Shown: positions 16,706 through 26,058 of the stretch, piece by piece
Layout: every line of letters begins with the position of its first letter
Position numbering within the stretch: position 1 is the first letter of the stretch
The notes under the pieces: model-generated
What the model was told of the DNA's origin: nothing
Database searches by the model: none
What the model saw: the letters and a program-made list of their open reading frames with translations, nothing else
Assembly: GCA_947366105.1 (NCBI GenBank)
Contig: CANAZK010000005.1
Location: 1 to 47,641, forward strand
Length of the DNA: 47,641 bases
Reading direction: 5' to 3'
DNA from: an uncultured Lachnospiraceae bacterium
GTDB taxonomy: Bacteria > Bacillota > Clostridia > Lachnospirales > Lachnospiraceae
Position numbers and translations under genes: made by a program

Positions 16706-17449
16706 ATGAAGGTATTTTCACTGACTGACATGGGCAGAAAACGCGACATAAATGAGGATTATGTATATGCAACAGACAAACCGGTGGGGAATATTCCTAA
16801 TTTATTCGTGGTAGCAGATGGAATGGGAGGGCATAAAGCAGGTGAGTTTGCTTCCCGGTATGCTGCGGAGGTGTTAGAGGAACATATTCAGAACAATAAT
16901 CAGGGAATGGGACCGGAGGCGATTATTATTGAAGCAGTCAAGGAAGTGAACCGCAGAATCGTTAAGGCAGCAGAGAGTGAGGTAAGCCTTAACGGTATGG
17001 GAACGACACTGGTTGCGGCAACGATTATTGAACATACATTGTATTTTGCAAACGTAGGGGACAGCAGACTTTACCTTATCGGCGACGATATTAAACAGCT
17101 GTCCAAGGATCACTCCCTTGTGCAGGAGATGGTGCGTCTTGGCGGAATCCGGCAGGAAGACGCTAAATATCATCCTGATAAGAATATTATCACGAGAGCA
17201 ATTGGTGCGAAAGAAGACGTGGAGGTTGATTTTTTTGAGCATCGTCTTCAGAGAGGCGACAGGATTTTGATGTGTACAGACGGATTAACCAATATGGTGG
17301 AGGACGGCGAGATATTCAGAATTGTTAAAAGTGGAAGAGATATCGTGGAAATTGCGAAAGAATTAGTAGAAAAAGCAAATGAAAATGGCGGGAAAGATAA
17401 TATTGGAATTGTCATTGCAGAACCATTTGCGGGTGAGGTGAACGTATAA
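16706..17449 (+). CDS. prpC: PP2C-type protein phosphatase
   Basis: 247 residues. It dephosphorylates Ser/Thr sites set by the adjacent PASTA kinase. PP2C motifs are visible in order: TDMGRKRDINEDY, VADGMGGHKAGE with metal-binding D38-G39, GMGTT, GDSRLYLI, CTDGL and GGKDNIG near the end. No membrane segment, so cytoplasmic. Its stop overlaps the kinase start by one base (TAATG), giving translational coupling as in Bacillus prpC-prkC. Confidence 0.95.
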   Translation: MKVFSLTDMGRKRDINEDYVYATDKPVGNIPNLFVVADGMGGHKAGEFASRYAAEVLEEHIQNNNQGMGPEAIIIEAVKEVNRRIVKAAESEVSLNGMGTTLVAATIIEHTLYFANVGDSRLYLIGDDIKQLSKDHSLVQEMVRLGGIRQEDAKYHPDKNIITRAIGAKEDVEVDFFEHRLQRGDRILMCTDGLTNMVEDGEIFRIVKSGRDIVEIAKELVEKANENGGKDNIGIVIAEPFAGEVNV

Positions 17450-19518
17450 TGAAAGACAGGATTTTTATAGGAGACCGCTACGAGGTACTCAGCAAGGTGG
17501 GAGCCGGCGGAATGGCGGATGTATATAAAGGAAAAGACCATAAGCTGAACCGTTTTGTTGCAATTAAGATATTGAAAAAGGAATACCGTGAGGATGAAAT
17601 GTTCGTAAGAAAATTCCAGTCTGAAGCACAGGCGGCAGCGGGACTTATGCATCCGAACATTGTTAATGTATATGACGTAGGCGAAGAGCACGGGCTTTAT
17701 TATATGGTAATGGAGCTTGTTGAGGGAATTACGTTAAAAGAATATATCAATAAAAAAGGCAGGCTTTCGGCAAAGGAGACGATCAGTATTGCCATTCAGG
17801 CGGCAAACGGTATTGAAGCGGCGCATATGCATAATATCGTACACAGAGATATCAAACCGCAGAATATTATTATTTCTAAAGAAGGAAAAGTAAAGGTAAC
17901 TGACTTCGGTATTGCAAAAGCAACATCATCCAATACGATTAGTACGAATGCACTCGGTTCTGTTCATTATACATCGCCTGAGCAGGCAAGAGGCGGTTTC
18001 AGTGATTTTAAAAGTGATATTTATTCCCTCGGCATTACACTGTATGAAATGGTGACCGGTCAGGTTCCGTTTGACGGGGATTCGGCTGTATCAATCGCTA
18101 TTAAGCATCTGCAGGAGGAAATTATGCCGCCGTCTGAGTATGTGGATCATATTCCATACAGTTTGGAGCAGATTATTTTAAAGTGTACGCAGAAGAATGC
18201 GGACAGGCGGTATTTGGACATTAACGCCTTGAAGGATGATTTGAAGCGTTCGCTTGTAGAGCCGGAGGGTGATTTCGTAGTAATCGGTCCGATGAAGGTT
18301 ATGGATGAAACCATTCTGTTTTCGTCGGATGATGTCAATAAAATCCAGCGTGAAGCAAAGCGCGGCGTAAGAGATGAATACGATGATGATTACTATGAAG
18401 AAGATTATGAAGACGATGATTATGACGATGAAGATGATGAAGAATACGGGGAACGTAAGCGCGAAAAGAATGACGATATGAATCCGAGGATGGCTAAGAT
18501 CATGAGAATCCTTACGATTGTAGCGGTAGTGATTATTATTTTCGTGATGCTTTTCATCGTTGGAAAAGCAACCGGACTTCTGAAATTCGGACCGTCCCTT
18601 TCTACCGAGGAGGAGAAAAAGGATGAGGTAAAAGTGCCGAATATTGTGGGCAAGACAGAAGAGGAGGCTAAAAAAGCTTTAGACAAATATGACCTTGGCA
18701 TCAGTGTAAAATCAAGGGAAGAGTCTACAAAATACGAAGAGGGCAAGATTATCGAACAGACGCCGGAAAGCGGCAAGAAGGTTAAGAAGAAGACAACAGT
18801 TACGGTTATTATAAGTTCGGGTAAGGTGGCAGAGGAGAAAGAAGTTCCTAACGTATCAGGAAAGAGTCAGAGCGACGCTATCAAAGAACTTGAGGACGCC
18901 GGATTCGTGCCAAAGGTAAGCGGCTATGAGACCAGTACAGAATTTGGCAAGGATGAAGTTATCAGCACAAACCCGGCGGGAGGAACAATGGCTCCGGAGG
19001 GCAGTGAAGTCGGGATGCTCTTAAGCTCGGGAGAAGATAAGCCGACGATTCCTGAAGTTGTTGGAAAGTCCAGAAGCGACGCGGAGTCCCAGCTGAGTCA
19101 GCTTGGACTGCTCGTGACGGTGGAAGAAGAGTACAATGACAGCTATGGAGAGGGAATGGTATTCTACCAAAGTAAAGCAGCGGGAACCCGTGTGCCGGAA
19201 GGAACTACGATTGTCATTAAAGTCAGCAAGGGCAAGAAACCGGTAGAGAAAGTGACAGTGCCGCCGGTGAAAGGAAAGAGTCAGAGTACTGCTGAGAAAC
19301 TGCTTAGAGAGGCGGGTCTTACATGGGAGGTAATACGTTATGAAGACAATGCTTTGGAGGCTGGAACAGTTATCTCGGCAAGCCCGACCGGTAAGGTAGA
19401 TCCGGGTACGAAAATTGGGCTTGTGATCAGCAATGGACCGGCGCAAAACGAAACGCCTCCGGATACCGGTAATGAAGGTAACGAAGAGGACGGCGGAGAA
19501 GGCGAGGTACAGCAGTAA
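17449..19518 (+). CDS. prkC: PASTA-domain Ser/Thr protein kinase
   Basis: 689 residues. Eukaryotic-type kinase that senses muropeptides or lipid II and controls growth, division or dormancy exit. The kinase domain (about 10-275) has the glycine loop GAGGMADVYKG, Lys40 in VAIKILK, catalytic HRDIKPQN (D134) and DFG (D152). A strongly acidic linker (about 305-335, rich in Asp, Glu and Tyr) leads to one membrane helix (about 350-372). Four extracellular PASTA domains follow (about 394-670), each beginning VPNxxGK or PPVKGK, and then a Glu/Gly-rich tail. It pairs with the phosphatase upstream. The long Asp/Tyr run beside the membrane is notable. Confidence 0.96.
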   Translation: MKDRIFIGDRYEVLSKVGAGGMADVYKGKDHKLNRFVAIKILKKEYREDEMFVRKFQSEAQAAAGLMHPNIVNVYDVGEEHGLYYMVMELVEGITLKEYINKKGRLSAKETISIAIQAANGIEAAHMHNIVHRDIKPQNIIISKEGKVKVTDFGIAKATSSNTISTNALGSVHYTSPEQARGGFSDFKSDIYSLGITLYEMVTGQVPFDGDSAVSIAIKHLQEEIMPPSEYVDHIPYSLEQIILKCTQKNADRRYLDINALKDDLKRSLVEPEGDFVVIGPMKVMDETILFSSDDVNKIQREAKRGVRDEYDDDYYEEDYEDDDYDDEDDEEYGERKREKNDDMNPRMAKIMRILTIVAVVIIIFVMLFIVGKATGLLKFGPSLSTEEEKKDEVKVPNIVGKTEEEAKKALDKYDLGISVKSREESTKYEEGKIIEQTPESGKKVKKKTTVTVIISSGKVAEEKEVPNVSGKSQSDAIKELEDAGFVPKVSGYETSTEFGKDEVISTNPAGGTMAPEGSEVGMLLSSGEDKPTIPEVVGKSRSDAESQLSQLGLLVTVEEEYNDSYGEGMVFYQSKAAGTRVPEGTTIVIKVSKGKKPVEKVTVPPVKGKSQSTAEKLLREAGLTWEVIRYEDNALEAGTVISASPTGKVDPGTKIGLVISNGPAQNETPPDTGNEGNEEDGGEGEVQQ

Positions 19519-19526
19519 GAAAAGAT

Positions 19527-20405
19527 ATGCAGGGAAAAATTATAAAAGGAATCGCCGGATTCTACTACGTTCATGTAGTAGAATCCGGTGTTTATGAATG
19601 TAAGGCAAAGGGCGCTTTCCGCAAGGAAAAGCGTAAACCGCTTGTAGGAGATAATGTAGAGATTGATATTTTGAATGAGGAAAAAAAGCTGGGGAATATT
19701 ATACAGATACAACCTAGAAGAAATGAACTGATTCGTCCGGCGGTTGCAAATATTGACCAGGCGCTTGTTGTCTTTGCCATTACGAAGCCGGAGCCGCATT
19801 TTAATCTCTTGGACAGATTCCTTGTGATGATGGAGTGCAAGGAGATTCCTGTTGTATTATGTTTTAATAAAAAAGACATCGCAGAGGAAGAGAATGTACG
19901 GAAGCTGCAGGAAATTTACCGCCAGTGCGGTTATAAGGTGATATTCACAAGTGCAAAAGAAGAGGAGAATATTGAACTGATAAGACACGTTTTGGAAGGT
20001 AAGACAACTGCGGTTGCAGGGCCCTCCGGCGTGGGAAAGTCGTCGCTTATTAATCTGCTTCAGTCGGATGTGACGATGGAAACGGGAAATATCAGCGAGA
20101 AGATAGAACGGGGGAAACATACGACGCGTCATTCGGAGCTGCTTCTTGTCAATGGGAATACTTATATTATGGATACGCCTGGGTTCAGCTCTCTTTATGT
20201 GAACGAGTTTGAAAAAGAAGAATTGAAATATTATTTCTCAGAGTTTGCAGAGTATGACGGAACATGCAGATTCAACGGCTGCAGCCATGTACATGAACCG
20301 GGCTGTATGGTTCAACGGGCTGTGGAAGAGGGAAAAATCCATAAAATACGATATGAGAATTATCTTGAGATGTATAAAGAACTTCAGGAAAAAAGGAGGT
20401 ACTGA
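19527..20405 (+). CDS. rsgA: Ribosome small-subunit GTPase RsgA
   Basis: 292 residues. A circularly permuted GTPase that proofreads late 30S assembly. An N-terminal OB-fold (about 1-65) is followed by G4-like NKKD, then P-loop GPSGVGKS (165-172) and DTPGFSS, and a zinc site C247, C252, H254, C260. Order and length are standard. The prkC-rsgA-rpe-thiN order is conserved in Firmicutes. A perfect 14-bp inverted repeat covers codons 10-21, directly behind the start region (see hairpin entry). Ribosome site is weak (AAGAAAAGAT). Confidence 0.95.
   Translation: MQGKIIKGIAGFYYVHVVESGVYECKAKGAFRKEKRKPLVGDNVEIDILNEEKKLGNIIQIQPRRNELIRPAVANIDQALVVFAITKPEPHFNLLDRFLVMMECKEIPVVLCFNKKDIAEEENVRKLQEIYRQCGYKVIFTSAKEEENIELIRHVLEGKTTAVAGPSGVGKSSLINLLQSDVTMETGNISEKIERGKHTTRHSELLLVNGNTYIMDTPGFSSLYVNEFEKEELKYYFSEFAEYDGTCRFNGCSHVHEPGCMVQRAVEEGKIHKIRYENYLEMYKELQEKRRY
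19555..19588 (+). repeat. Perfect 14-bp hairpin inside rsgA codons 10-21
   Basis: CCGGATTCTACTAC at 19555-19568 is exactly complementary to 19575-19588 around a GTTCAT loop. It begins 28 bases after the A of the start codon. The stem encodes GFYYVHVVESG, a normal part of the OB-fold. In the mRNA it would form a very stable structure near the initiation region. Confidence 0.85.
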
Positions 20406-20407
20406 TT

Positions 20408-21070
20408 ATGAAATATATACTGGCGCCGTCTATACTGGCAGCAGATTTTAAAAGGCTGGGCGAGGAGATAAACGCCACAGAGGATAATGGGGCAGAGTAT
20501 CTCCATTTCGACGTGATGGACGGAATATTTGTTCCAAGTATTTCCTTTGGAATGCCGGTATTGAAGTCCATTAAGAGATGTACAAACCAGCTGATGGATA
20601 CACATCTTATGATTACAGAGCCGATTCGTTATATAGAGGCGTTTGCAGATGCGGGCGCAGATTTGATTACGATTCATTTGGAAGCATGCAAGGATGCGCA
20701 TGCCGCGATTGCTAAAATAAGAGAGTATGGATTGAAAGCAGGGCTTTCGATAAAACCCGACACGCCGGTTTCTGAGTTGGAGGACTATATTGAGGAAGTG
20801 GATATGGTTCTTATCATGTCCGTATATCCGGGATTCGGCGGACAGAAGTTTATTGATAATTCCTTTGAGAAAATCCGTGCGGTACGGGCAATGGCAGACG
20901 CAAGAGGATTAGAAACCGATATTCAGGTGGATGGAGGAATCTATCTTGACAATGTTGGGCAGGTTTTGAATGCGGGAGCGAATATTATTGTGGCGGGGTC
21001 TGCGATATTTAAAGGAGAGCCTGCAGAAAATACGAAACAGTTTATGGAGATTCTGAAGAAATATGAATAA
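20408..21070 (+). CDS. rpe: Ribulose-phosphate 3-epimerase
   Basis: 220 residues, full length. It interconverts ribulose-5-phosphate and xylulose-5-phosphate in the pentose phosphate pathway. Beta-barrel landmarks: SILAADF at the start, HFDVMDG with the metal/acid-base His and Asp, THLMI, VYPGFGGQKF and the phosphate-binding VDGGIY and GSAIF. AAAAGGAGG precedes the ATG, two bases after rsgA. It overlaps thiN by eight bases. Confidence 0.96.
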   Translation: MKYILAPSILAADFKRLGEEINATEDNGAEYLHFDVMDGIFVPSISFGMPVLKSIKRCTNQLMDTHLMITEPIRYIEAFADAGADLITIHLEACKDAHAAIAKIREYGLKAGLSIKPDTPVSELEDYIEEVDMVLIMSVYPGFGGQKFIDNSFEKIRAVRAMADARGLETDIQVDGGIYLDNVGQVLNAGANIIVAGSAIFKGEPAENTKQFMEILKKYE

Positions 21071-21725
21071 ATGTGCAGTCATTATAAGCGGCGGTACTCT
21101 TGAGGAGGCTTTTATATTAGAGCAGCTTGATCAGCATAAGGAGCGGTTTCTGATCGGAGTGGACAAAGGGGCTGCTTTCTTGTACAGCCATCATATACAG
21201 CCGGATTATATCGTAGGGGATTTTGACAGTCTTCCCAGTGAGATTGAGAGATATTATAAAGAAGAGACTGCTGTACCGATGAAGGAGTTTAATCCGATGA
21301 AAGATAATTCGGATACAGAAATTGCGGTGCTTTTGGCAATGGAGCGGGGGTGCCGGGAGATTTATCTGTATGGCGCCACGGGAACAAGGCTTGATCATGT
21401 GGTTGCTAATATACAGACTCTTTCTTTACCTCATAGGGCAGGGATTCATGCGGAGATATTAGACGGCTGTAATCGAATCCGTCTTATAGAGAAAGAGGAA
21501 ATAATTTATAAGAATGAAATGTTTGGAAAATATTTTTCTGTGTTTCCGCTTGAGGGGTGTGTAGAGCATTTTAATATTGAAGGGGCAGAATATCCTCTTG
21601 AGGATTATACGCTGACTCCTTACAACAGCCGATGTGTAAGTAATCAGGCAAAAGAAGATAAGGTTCGGATTACATTTCCGAAGGGGATTGTAATTCTGAT
21701 GGAGACAAGGGATAATGTAATATAG
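21063..21725 (+). CDS. thiN: Thiamine pyrophosphokinase
   Basis: 220 residues. It transfers pyrophosphate from ATP to thiamine to give the cofactor. Characteristic segments: GVDKGAAFLY, DYIVGDFDSLP with the conserved acidic pair, FNPMKDNSDTEIAV and GATGTRLDHVVANI; the C-terminal thiamine-binding beta domain follows from about residue 135. The start is nested in the last codons of rpe. A terminator follows directly, so the long rsmB-to-thiN run probably ends here. Confidence 0.94.
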   Translation: MNKCAVIISGGTLEEAFILEQLDQHKERFLIGVDKGAAFLYSHHIQPDYIVGDFDSLPSEIERYYKEETAVPMKEFNPMKDNSDTEIAVLLAMERGCREIYLYGATGTRLDHVVANIQTLSLPHRAGIHAEILDGCNRIRLIEKEEIIYKNEMFGKYFSVFPLEGCVEHFNIEGAEYPLEDYTLTPYNSRCVSNQAKEDKVRITFPKGIVILMETRDNVI

Positions 21726-21735
21726 CGCTGTTGGG

Positions 21736-21760
21736 GGCTGCCTGTTTTGGCAGTCTTTTA
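21736..21760 (+). terminator. Terminator after thiN
   Basis: GGCTGCC (21736-21742) and GGCAGTC (21749-21755) pair with one G-U wobble around TGTTTT, followed by TTTTA. Confidence 0.75.
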
Positions 21761-21849
21761 TAGTAGCAGTTGTTTTGTGAGAATGTGGATATTGCAGAAC
21801 TTTGAAAGTTTGTTTATACTTATAGAAGACGATGGGCAAGGAGAGCGGC

Positions 21850-22836
21850 ATGAAAAGTTTGAATGAGGATTTAAAGACAGGACAGTTGAAACAGATTTAT
21901 CTGCTGTACGGGGAAGAGAATTATTTGAAAAAGCAGTACAAGGACAGGCTGACGAGAGCATTGATTCCGGAGGGTGATACAATGAATTATGCCTATTACG
22001 AGGGCAAAAGAATTAATGTGAACGAAGTTATTGACTTGGCGGAGACAATGCCGTTTTTTGGTGAGAGAAGGCTTATTGTAATGGAGAATTCCGGTTTCTT
22101 TAAGAATGCGTCTCCTGAATTTGCCGGATATATCAAAGAAGTTCCGGAGACAACACATTTTATTTTCTCGGAGTCTGAAGTGGACAAACGGGGGAAAATG
22201 TTTAAAGCTGTGAAGGATAAGGGAAGGGTTACAGAGCTTGCAAGGCAGGATGAGAAGACGCTGCTGCGCTGGATTTTGGAAAATGTGAAGAAAGAGGGGA
22301 AACAGACAACGGAGTCTGCAGTCAGACATTTGTTATCAAAATGCGGAACGGATATGGAGAATCTTCAGAAAGAAATGGAAAAGCTGTTCTGTTACACGCT
22401 TGATAAAGAAAACATTGAGATTGCCGATATTGAGGAAATCTGTACAACCCAGATTACAAATCGGATATTTGAAATGGTAAATGCAGTCGCAGAGAAGAAA
22501 CAGAGAAAAGCGCTTGATTTGTATTATGATCTACTGGCGCTGAAGGAGCCGCCGATGCGTATTCTGTACCTTCTATCAAGAGAGTTCCGGCTTTTGATGG
22601 AAGTGAAGGAACTTTCAAAACATGGATATGGGCGTAAGGATATTGCGGCGAAAGCGGGGATGCATCCTTTTGTGGCAGGAAAGTACGAGGAACAGGCACG
22701 GGCATTTCGCATGAGAGAGCTTAGGGATATTTTGGAAGAAAGTGTGGATATTGAAGAACGGGTGAAAACGGGACGTTTGGGAGATGTCCTCGGAGTAGAA
22801 CTTTTCATTGTCAAACACTCGGGAGATAGGGTATAA
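21850..22836 (+). CDS. holA: DNA polymerase III delta subunit
   Basis: 328 residues. The delta subunit opens the sliding clamp in the clamp-loader complex. The N-terminal part (KQIYLLYGEENYLKKQYKDR) is the typical HolA opening; an AAA-like domain and a C-terminal helical collar follow. The frame is open from 21832, but AAGGAGA at 21838-21844 places the true start at ATG 21850. In related genomes rpsT often lies between holA and lepA; here only 86 bases separate them, so rpsT must be elsewhere. A promoter for lepA overlaps the 3' end. Confidence 0.9.
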   Translation: MKSLNEDLKTGQLKQIYLLYGEENYLKKQYKDRLTRALIPEGDTMNYAYYEGKRINVNEVIDLAETMPFFGERRLIVMENSGFFKNASPEFAGYIKEVPETTHFIFSESEVDKRGKMFKAVKDKGRVTELARQDEKTLLRWILENVKKEGKQTTESAVRHLLSKCGTDMENLQKEMEKLFCYTLDKENIEIADIEEICTTQITNRIFEMVNAVAEKKQRKALDLYYDLLALKEPPMRILYLLSREFRLLMEVKELSKHGYGRKDIAAKAGMHPFVAGKYEEQARAFRMRELRDILEESVDIEERVKTGRLGDVLGVELFIVKHSGDRV

Positions 22837-22837
22837 T
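22808..22837 (+). promoter_or_regulatory. Probable lepA promoter
   Basis: TTGTCA (22808-22813), 18 bases, TATAAT (22832-22837), overlapping the end of holA. The leader to lepA is about 75 bases and contains GCGTTTTTTGCG and AAACGC stretches that may pair. Confidence 0.55.
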
Positions 22838-22922
22838 ATACCCTTGCGTGGAGTGCGTTTTTTGCGGAAACGCGGAAAGACGCTGTGCATAAAGAAGGAC
22901 AGTATATATTGGAGGAACAGAC

Positions 22923-24737
22923 ATGGCAGGAATAGATCAGAGCAAAATCAGAAATTTTTGTATTATTGCGCATATAGATCATGGCAAATCTACATTGGCG
23001 GATCGTATCATTGAGAAAACCGGGCTGCTTACAAGCCGTGAGATGCAGTCTCAAGTGCTTGATAATATGGAACTTGAGCGTGAACGTGGGATTACGATTA
23101 AAGCGCAGAGTGTGCGTATTGTATATAAGGCGAAGGATGGGGAGGAATACATTTTCAATTTAATTGATACACCGGGGCATGTGGACTTTAATTACGAGGT
23201 ATCGAGAAGCCTTGCGGCATGCGACGGGGCAATTTTAGTTGTAGATGCGGCTCAAGGTGTGGAGGCGCAGACTCTTGCTAATGTGTATCTTGCGTTAGAC
23301 CATGATCTTGACGTGATGCCGGTTATCAATAAGATCGATCTGCCGAGTGCGGACCCGGAGAGGGTGATTGAAGAGATAGAGGATGTGATTGGGATTGAAG
23401 CGGAGGATGCACCGCGTATTTCCGCAAAGACAGGAATTAATATAGAGGACGTGCTGGAGCAGATCGTGGAGAAAATCCCGGCGCCGATGGGGGACGCCGA
23501 AGCGCCGCTTCAGGCGCTTATCTTCGATTCTGTTTATGATTCATATAAAGGCGTTATCGTTTTTTGCCGGATTAAAGAAGGAAGAGTCAAGAAAGGTACG
23601 ACAATTCAGATGATGGCAACGAAGGCGAAAGCTGAGGTTGTGGAAGTGGGATATTTTGGAGCGGGGCAGTTTATTCCGTGTGAGGAGTTGAGCGCCGGTA
23701 TGGTGGGCTATATCACTGCCAGTCTTAAAAACGTAAAGGATACCCGTGTGGGTGATACGATTACGGACGCGGCAAGGCCGTGCAGTGAACCGCTTCCGGG
23801 TTATAAGAAAGTACAGTCAATGGTGTACTGCGGCATGTACCCGGCAGACGGAGCCAAATATCAGGACTTGAGAGACGCCCTTGAAAAATTGCGGCTGAAT
23901 GATGCTGCATTACAGTTTGAGCCGGAGACATCTATTGCACTTGGATTTGGGTTCCGCTGCGGGTTCTTGGGACTTCTTCATTTAGAAATTATTCAGGAGA
24001 GACTGGAGCGGGAGTATAATTTAGACCTTGTGACAACTGCCCCGGGCGTTATTTATAAAGTATACAAAACAAACGGCGATGTAATAGAGCTGACGAATCC
24101 GTCAAACTTACCGGATCCGGCAGAAATTGATTACATGGAAGAGCCGATGGTAAAGGCAGAGATTATGGTGACTTCAGAGTTTATCGGAGCCATTATGGAT
24201 TTATGTCAGGAACGCAGAGGCATCTATCAAGGAATGGAATATATCGAAGAGTCAAGGGCGGTGCTTCGCTATCAGCTGCCGCTTAACGAAATTATTTACG
24301 ACTTTTTTGACGCACTGAAATCCCGTTCAAGAGGCTATGCATCTTTTGATTATGAGATGTCGGGATATGAGAAATCAAAACTTGTGAAGCTTGATATACT
24401 TATCAACAAAGAAGAAGTGGACGCGCTTTCATTTATTGTCTTTGAAGAATCCGCTTATGAGCGCGGACGTAAAATGTGTGAGAAATTGAAAGAAGAAATA
24501 CCGAGACAGCTTTTTGAAATACCGATTCAAGCGGCAATCGGAAGCAAGATCATTGCGAGAGAGACAGTAAAGGCAATGCGGAAAGACGTGCTTGCGAAAT
24601 GTTACGGCGGTGATATTTCCCGTAAACGTAAGCTTCTCGAAAAACAAAAAGAAGGTAAAAAGAGAATGCGGCAGGTCGGAAACGTAGAAATTCCGCAGAA
24701 AGCATTCATGAGCGTGTTGAAACTGGACGATAAATAG
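22923..24737 (+). CDS. lepA: Elongation factor 4 (LepA)
   Basis: 604 residues, standard length. A translational GTPase that back-translocates or remodels stalled ribosomes. P-loop AHIDHGKST (16-24), switch motif [16 protein letters not shown], domain II, EF-G-like domains III and V, and the LepA-specific C-terminal domain ending [29 protein letters not shown] gives a strong start. A large palindromic repeat follows its stop directly. Confidence 0.97.
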   Translation: MAGIDQSKIRNFCIIAHIDHGKSTLADRIIEKTGLLTSREMQSQVLDNMELERERGITIKAQSVRIVYKAKDGEEYIFNLIDTPGHVDFNYEVSRSLAACDGAILVVDAAQGVEAQTLANVYLALDHDLDVMPVINKIDLPSADPERVIEEIEDVIGIEAEDAPRISAKTGINIEDVLEQIVEKIPAPMGDAEAPLQALIFDSVYDSYKGVIVFCRIKEGRVKKGTTIQMMATKAKAEVVEVGYFGAGQFIPCEELSAGMVGYITASLKNVKDTRVGDTITDAARPCSEPLPGYKKVQSMVYCGMYPADGAKYQDLRDALEKLRLNDAALQFEPETSIALGFGFRCGFLGLLHLEIIQERLEREYNLDLVTTAPGVIYKVYKTNGDVIELTNPSNLPDPAEIDYMEEPMVKAEIMVTSEFIGAIMDLCQERRGIYQGMEYIEESRAVLRYQLPLNEIIYDFFDALKSRSRGYASFDYEMSGYEKSKLVKLDILINKEEVDALSFIVFEESAYERGRKMCEKLKEEIPRQLFEIPIQAAIGSKIIARETVKAMRKDVLAKCYGGDISRKRKLLEKQKEGKKRMRQVGNVEIPQKAFMSVLKLDDK

Positions 24738-24825
24738 TTAATTGGGGACGTAGCAAAGTGTAAAAATACTACGTCCCCAATTAAGTTTTAAGGTGTCCCA
24801 ATTTGCGAAAGGGGGTGTCCCTTTC
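24738..24825. repeat. REP-like double palindrome / terminator after lepA
   Basis: TTAATTGGGGACGTAG (24738-24753) is exactly complementary to 24769-24784 around a 15-base loop. Next comes a direct repeat GGTGTCCC (24792-24799 and 24814-24821), the second inside a hairpin GAAAGGG-GGTGT-CCCTTTC (24807-24825). The GGGGACG/GTGTCCC words look like the dispersed intergenic repeats of Clostridia. The first hairpin can also end lepA transcription. Confidence 0.75.
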
Positions 24826-24839
24826 TGAAAGGTGAGATA

Positions 24840-26042
24840 ATGAGAAGCGAATTGGAATTGTATATTCACATACCGTTTTGTGTGAAAAAGTGCGCATATT
24901 GTGACTTTTTATCGGGTCCGGCCAGCGCCGGACGAATAGATGAATATGTGCAGGCTTTGGCAGCGGAGGTACATTCTTACAAAAATATGGCAGAGAAATA
25001 TGAGGTGTCAACGATTTTTTTGGGCGGAGGAACGCCGTCTATATTAAGCGGTGAGCAGACACGTTTTATTATGAATATTGTTAATGAAGTGTTTACAATT
25101 AGGAAAGAGGCCGAGGTTACTATCGAGGCGAATCCGGGTACGGTAACGAAAGAAAAGCTGAAGGAATACAAGGGAGCGGGAATCAACCGTATCAGTTTTG
25201 GACTTCAGTCTGCAAATAATGATGAACTTAGGATGCTTGGACGAATCCATACATTTGAACAATTTTTGGAAAGCTATGAGCTTGCAAGAAAGGAAGGATT
25301 CTCAAATATTAATGTGGATCTCATTTCTGCGATTCCGAAACAGACGCCGGAAAGCTGGGCAATGTCATTGCAAAGGGTGATTGACTTGAAACCGGAACAT
25401 ATCTCAGCGTACAGCCTGATTGTGGAGGAGGGTACGCCATTTGCATTAATGTACGGTGAAGGCGGAACGGGAGAAAAGGAACTTCCAAGCGAAGAGGAAG
25501 AAAGATATATGTACCAAAGGACGGAGGAAATGCTGGATAAGGCGGGGTACTGTCATTATGAGATATCAAATTATGCGAAGAAGGGTTATGAGTGCAGACA
25601 CAATATTGGGTATTGGGAGAGAAAGGAATATCTTGGTCTTGGATTGGGTGCATCGTCATTTCTGAAGGTAAAGGAATCGGACGTATCACCCGGCGGAACG
25701 ATGGACGTGCGGTTTAATAACACATGCATTATGGAGGAATATCTTGCCGAAGGGGATAAACCGGATGTCATTCGCAGGAATATCGAACAACTCACTATCC
25801 AGGAACAGATGGAAGAGTTCATTTTCCTTGGTCTTCGTAAAATAGAGGGGATTTCGGAAAGTGATTTCTGTCGGCAGTTTGGGGCGGATATCAGGGAATG
25901 TTATGGTAAAAATATAGAAAAAGTGATTGAACGGGGGTTGCTGCAAAGAGACAAGGGGAGACTGAAGCTTACGGAAAAGGGAATTGACGTCAGTAATTAT
26001 GTGTTTGGGGAAATACTTTTTAATAATATAAGACAGATTTGA
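24840..26042 (+). CDS. hemW: HemW-like radical SAM protein
   Basis: 400 residues. Related to oxygen-independent coproporphyrinogen III oxidase, but this shorter lineage (HemW) is thought to be a haem chaperone. The cluster motif is HIPFCVKKCAYCDF with C14, C18 and C21; GGGTPSIL and the SFGLQSANNDELRMLGR region complete the radical-SAM barrel, and a HemN_C-type domain lies after about 300. The N-terminus lacks the extra cysteine environment of true HemN. The ribosome site is AAAGGTGAGATA within the end of the repeat array. Confidence 0.9.
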   Translation: MRSELELYIHIPFCVKKCAYCDFLSGPASAGRIDEYVQALAAEVHSYKNMAEKYEVSTIFLGGGTPSILSGEQTRFIMNIVNEVFTIRKEAEVTIEANPGTVTKEKLKEYKGAGINRISFGLQSANNDELRMLGRIHTFEQFLESYELARKEGFSNINVDLISAIPKQTPESWAMSLQRVIDLKPEHISAYSLIVEEGTPFALMYGEGGTGEKELPSEEEERYMYQRTEEMLDKAGYCHYEISNYAKKGYECRHNIGYWERKEYLGLGLGASSFLKVKESDVSPGGTMDVRFNNTCIMEEYLAEGDKPDVIRRNIEQLTIQEQMEEFIFLGLRKIEGISESDFCRQFGADIRECYGKNIEKVIERGLLQRDKGRLKLTEKGIDVSNYVFGEILFNNIRQI

Positions 26043-26058
26043 TGAATGGAGAAACCTT

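Noticed and set aside
22837-22922. rpsT, expected between holA and lepA
   Set aside because: Only 86 bases are available and they contain no frame resembling ribosomal protein S20.
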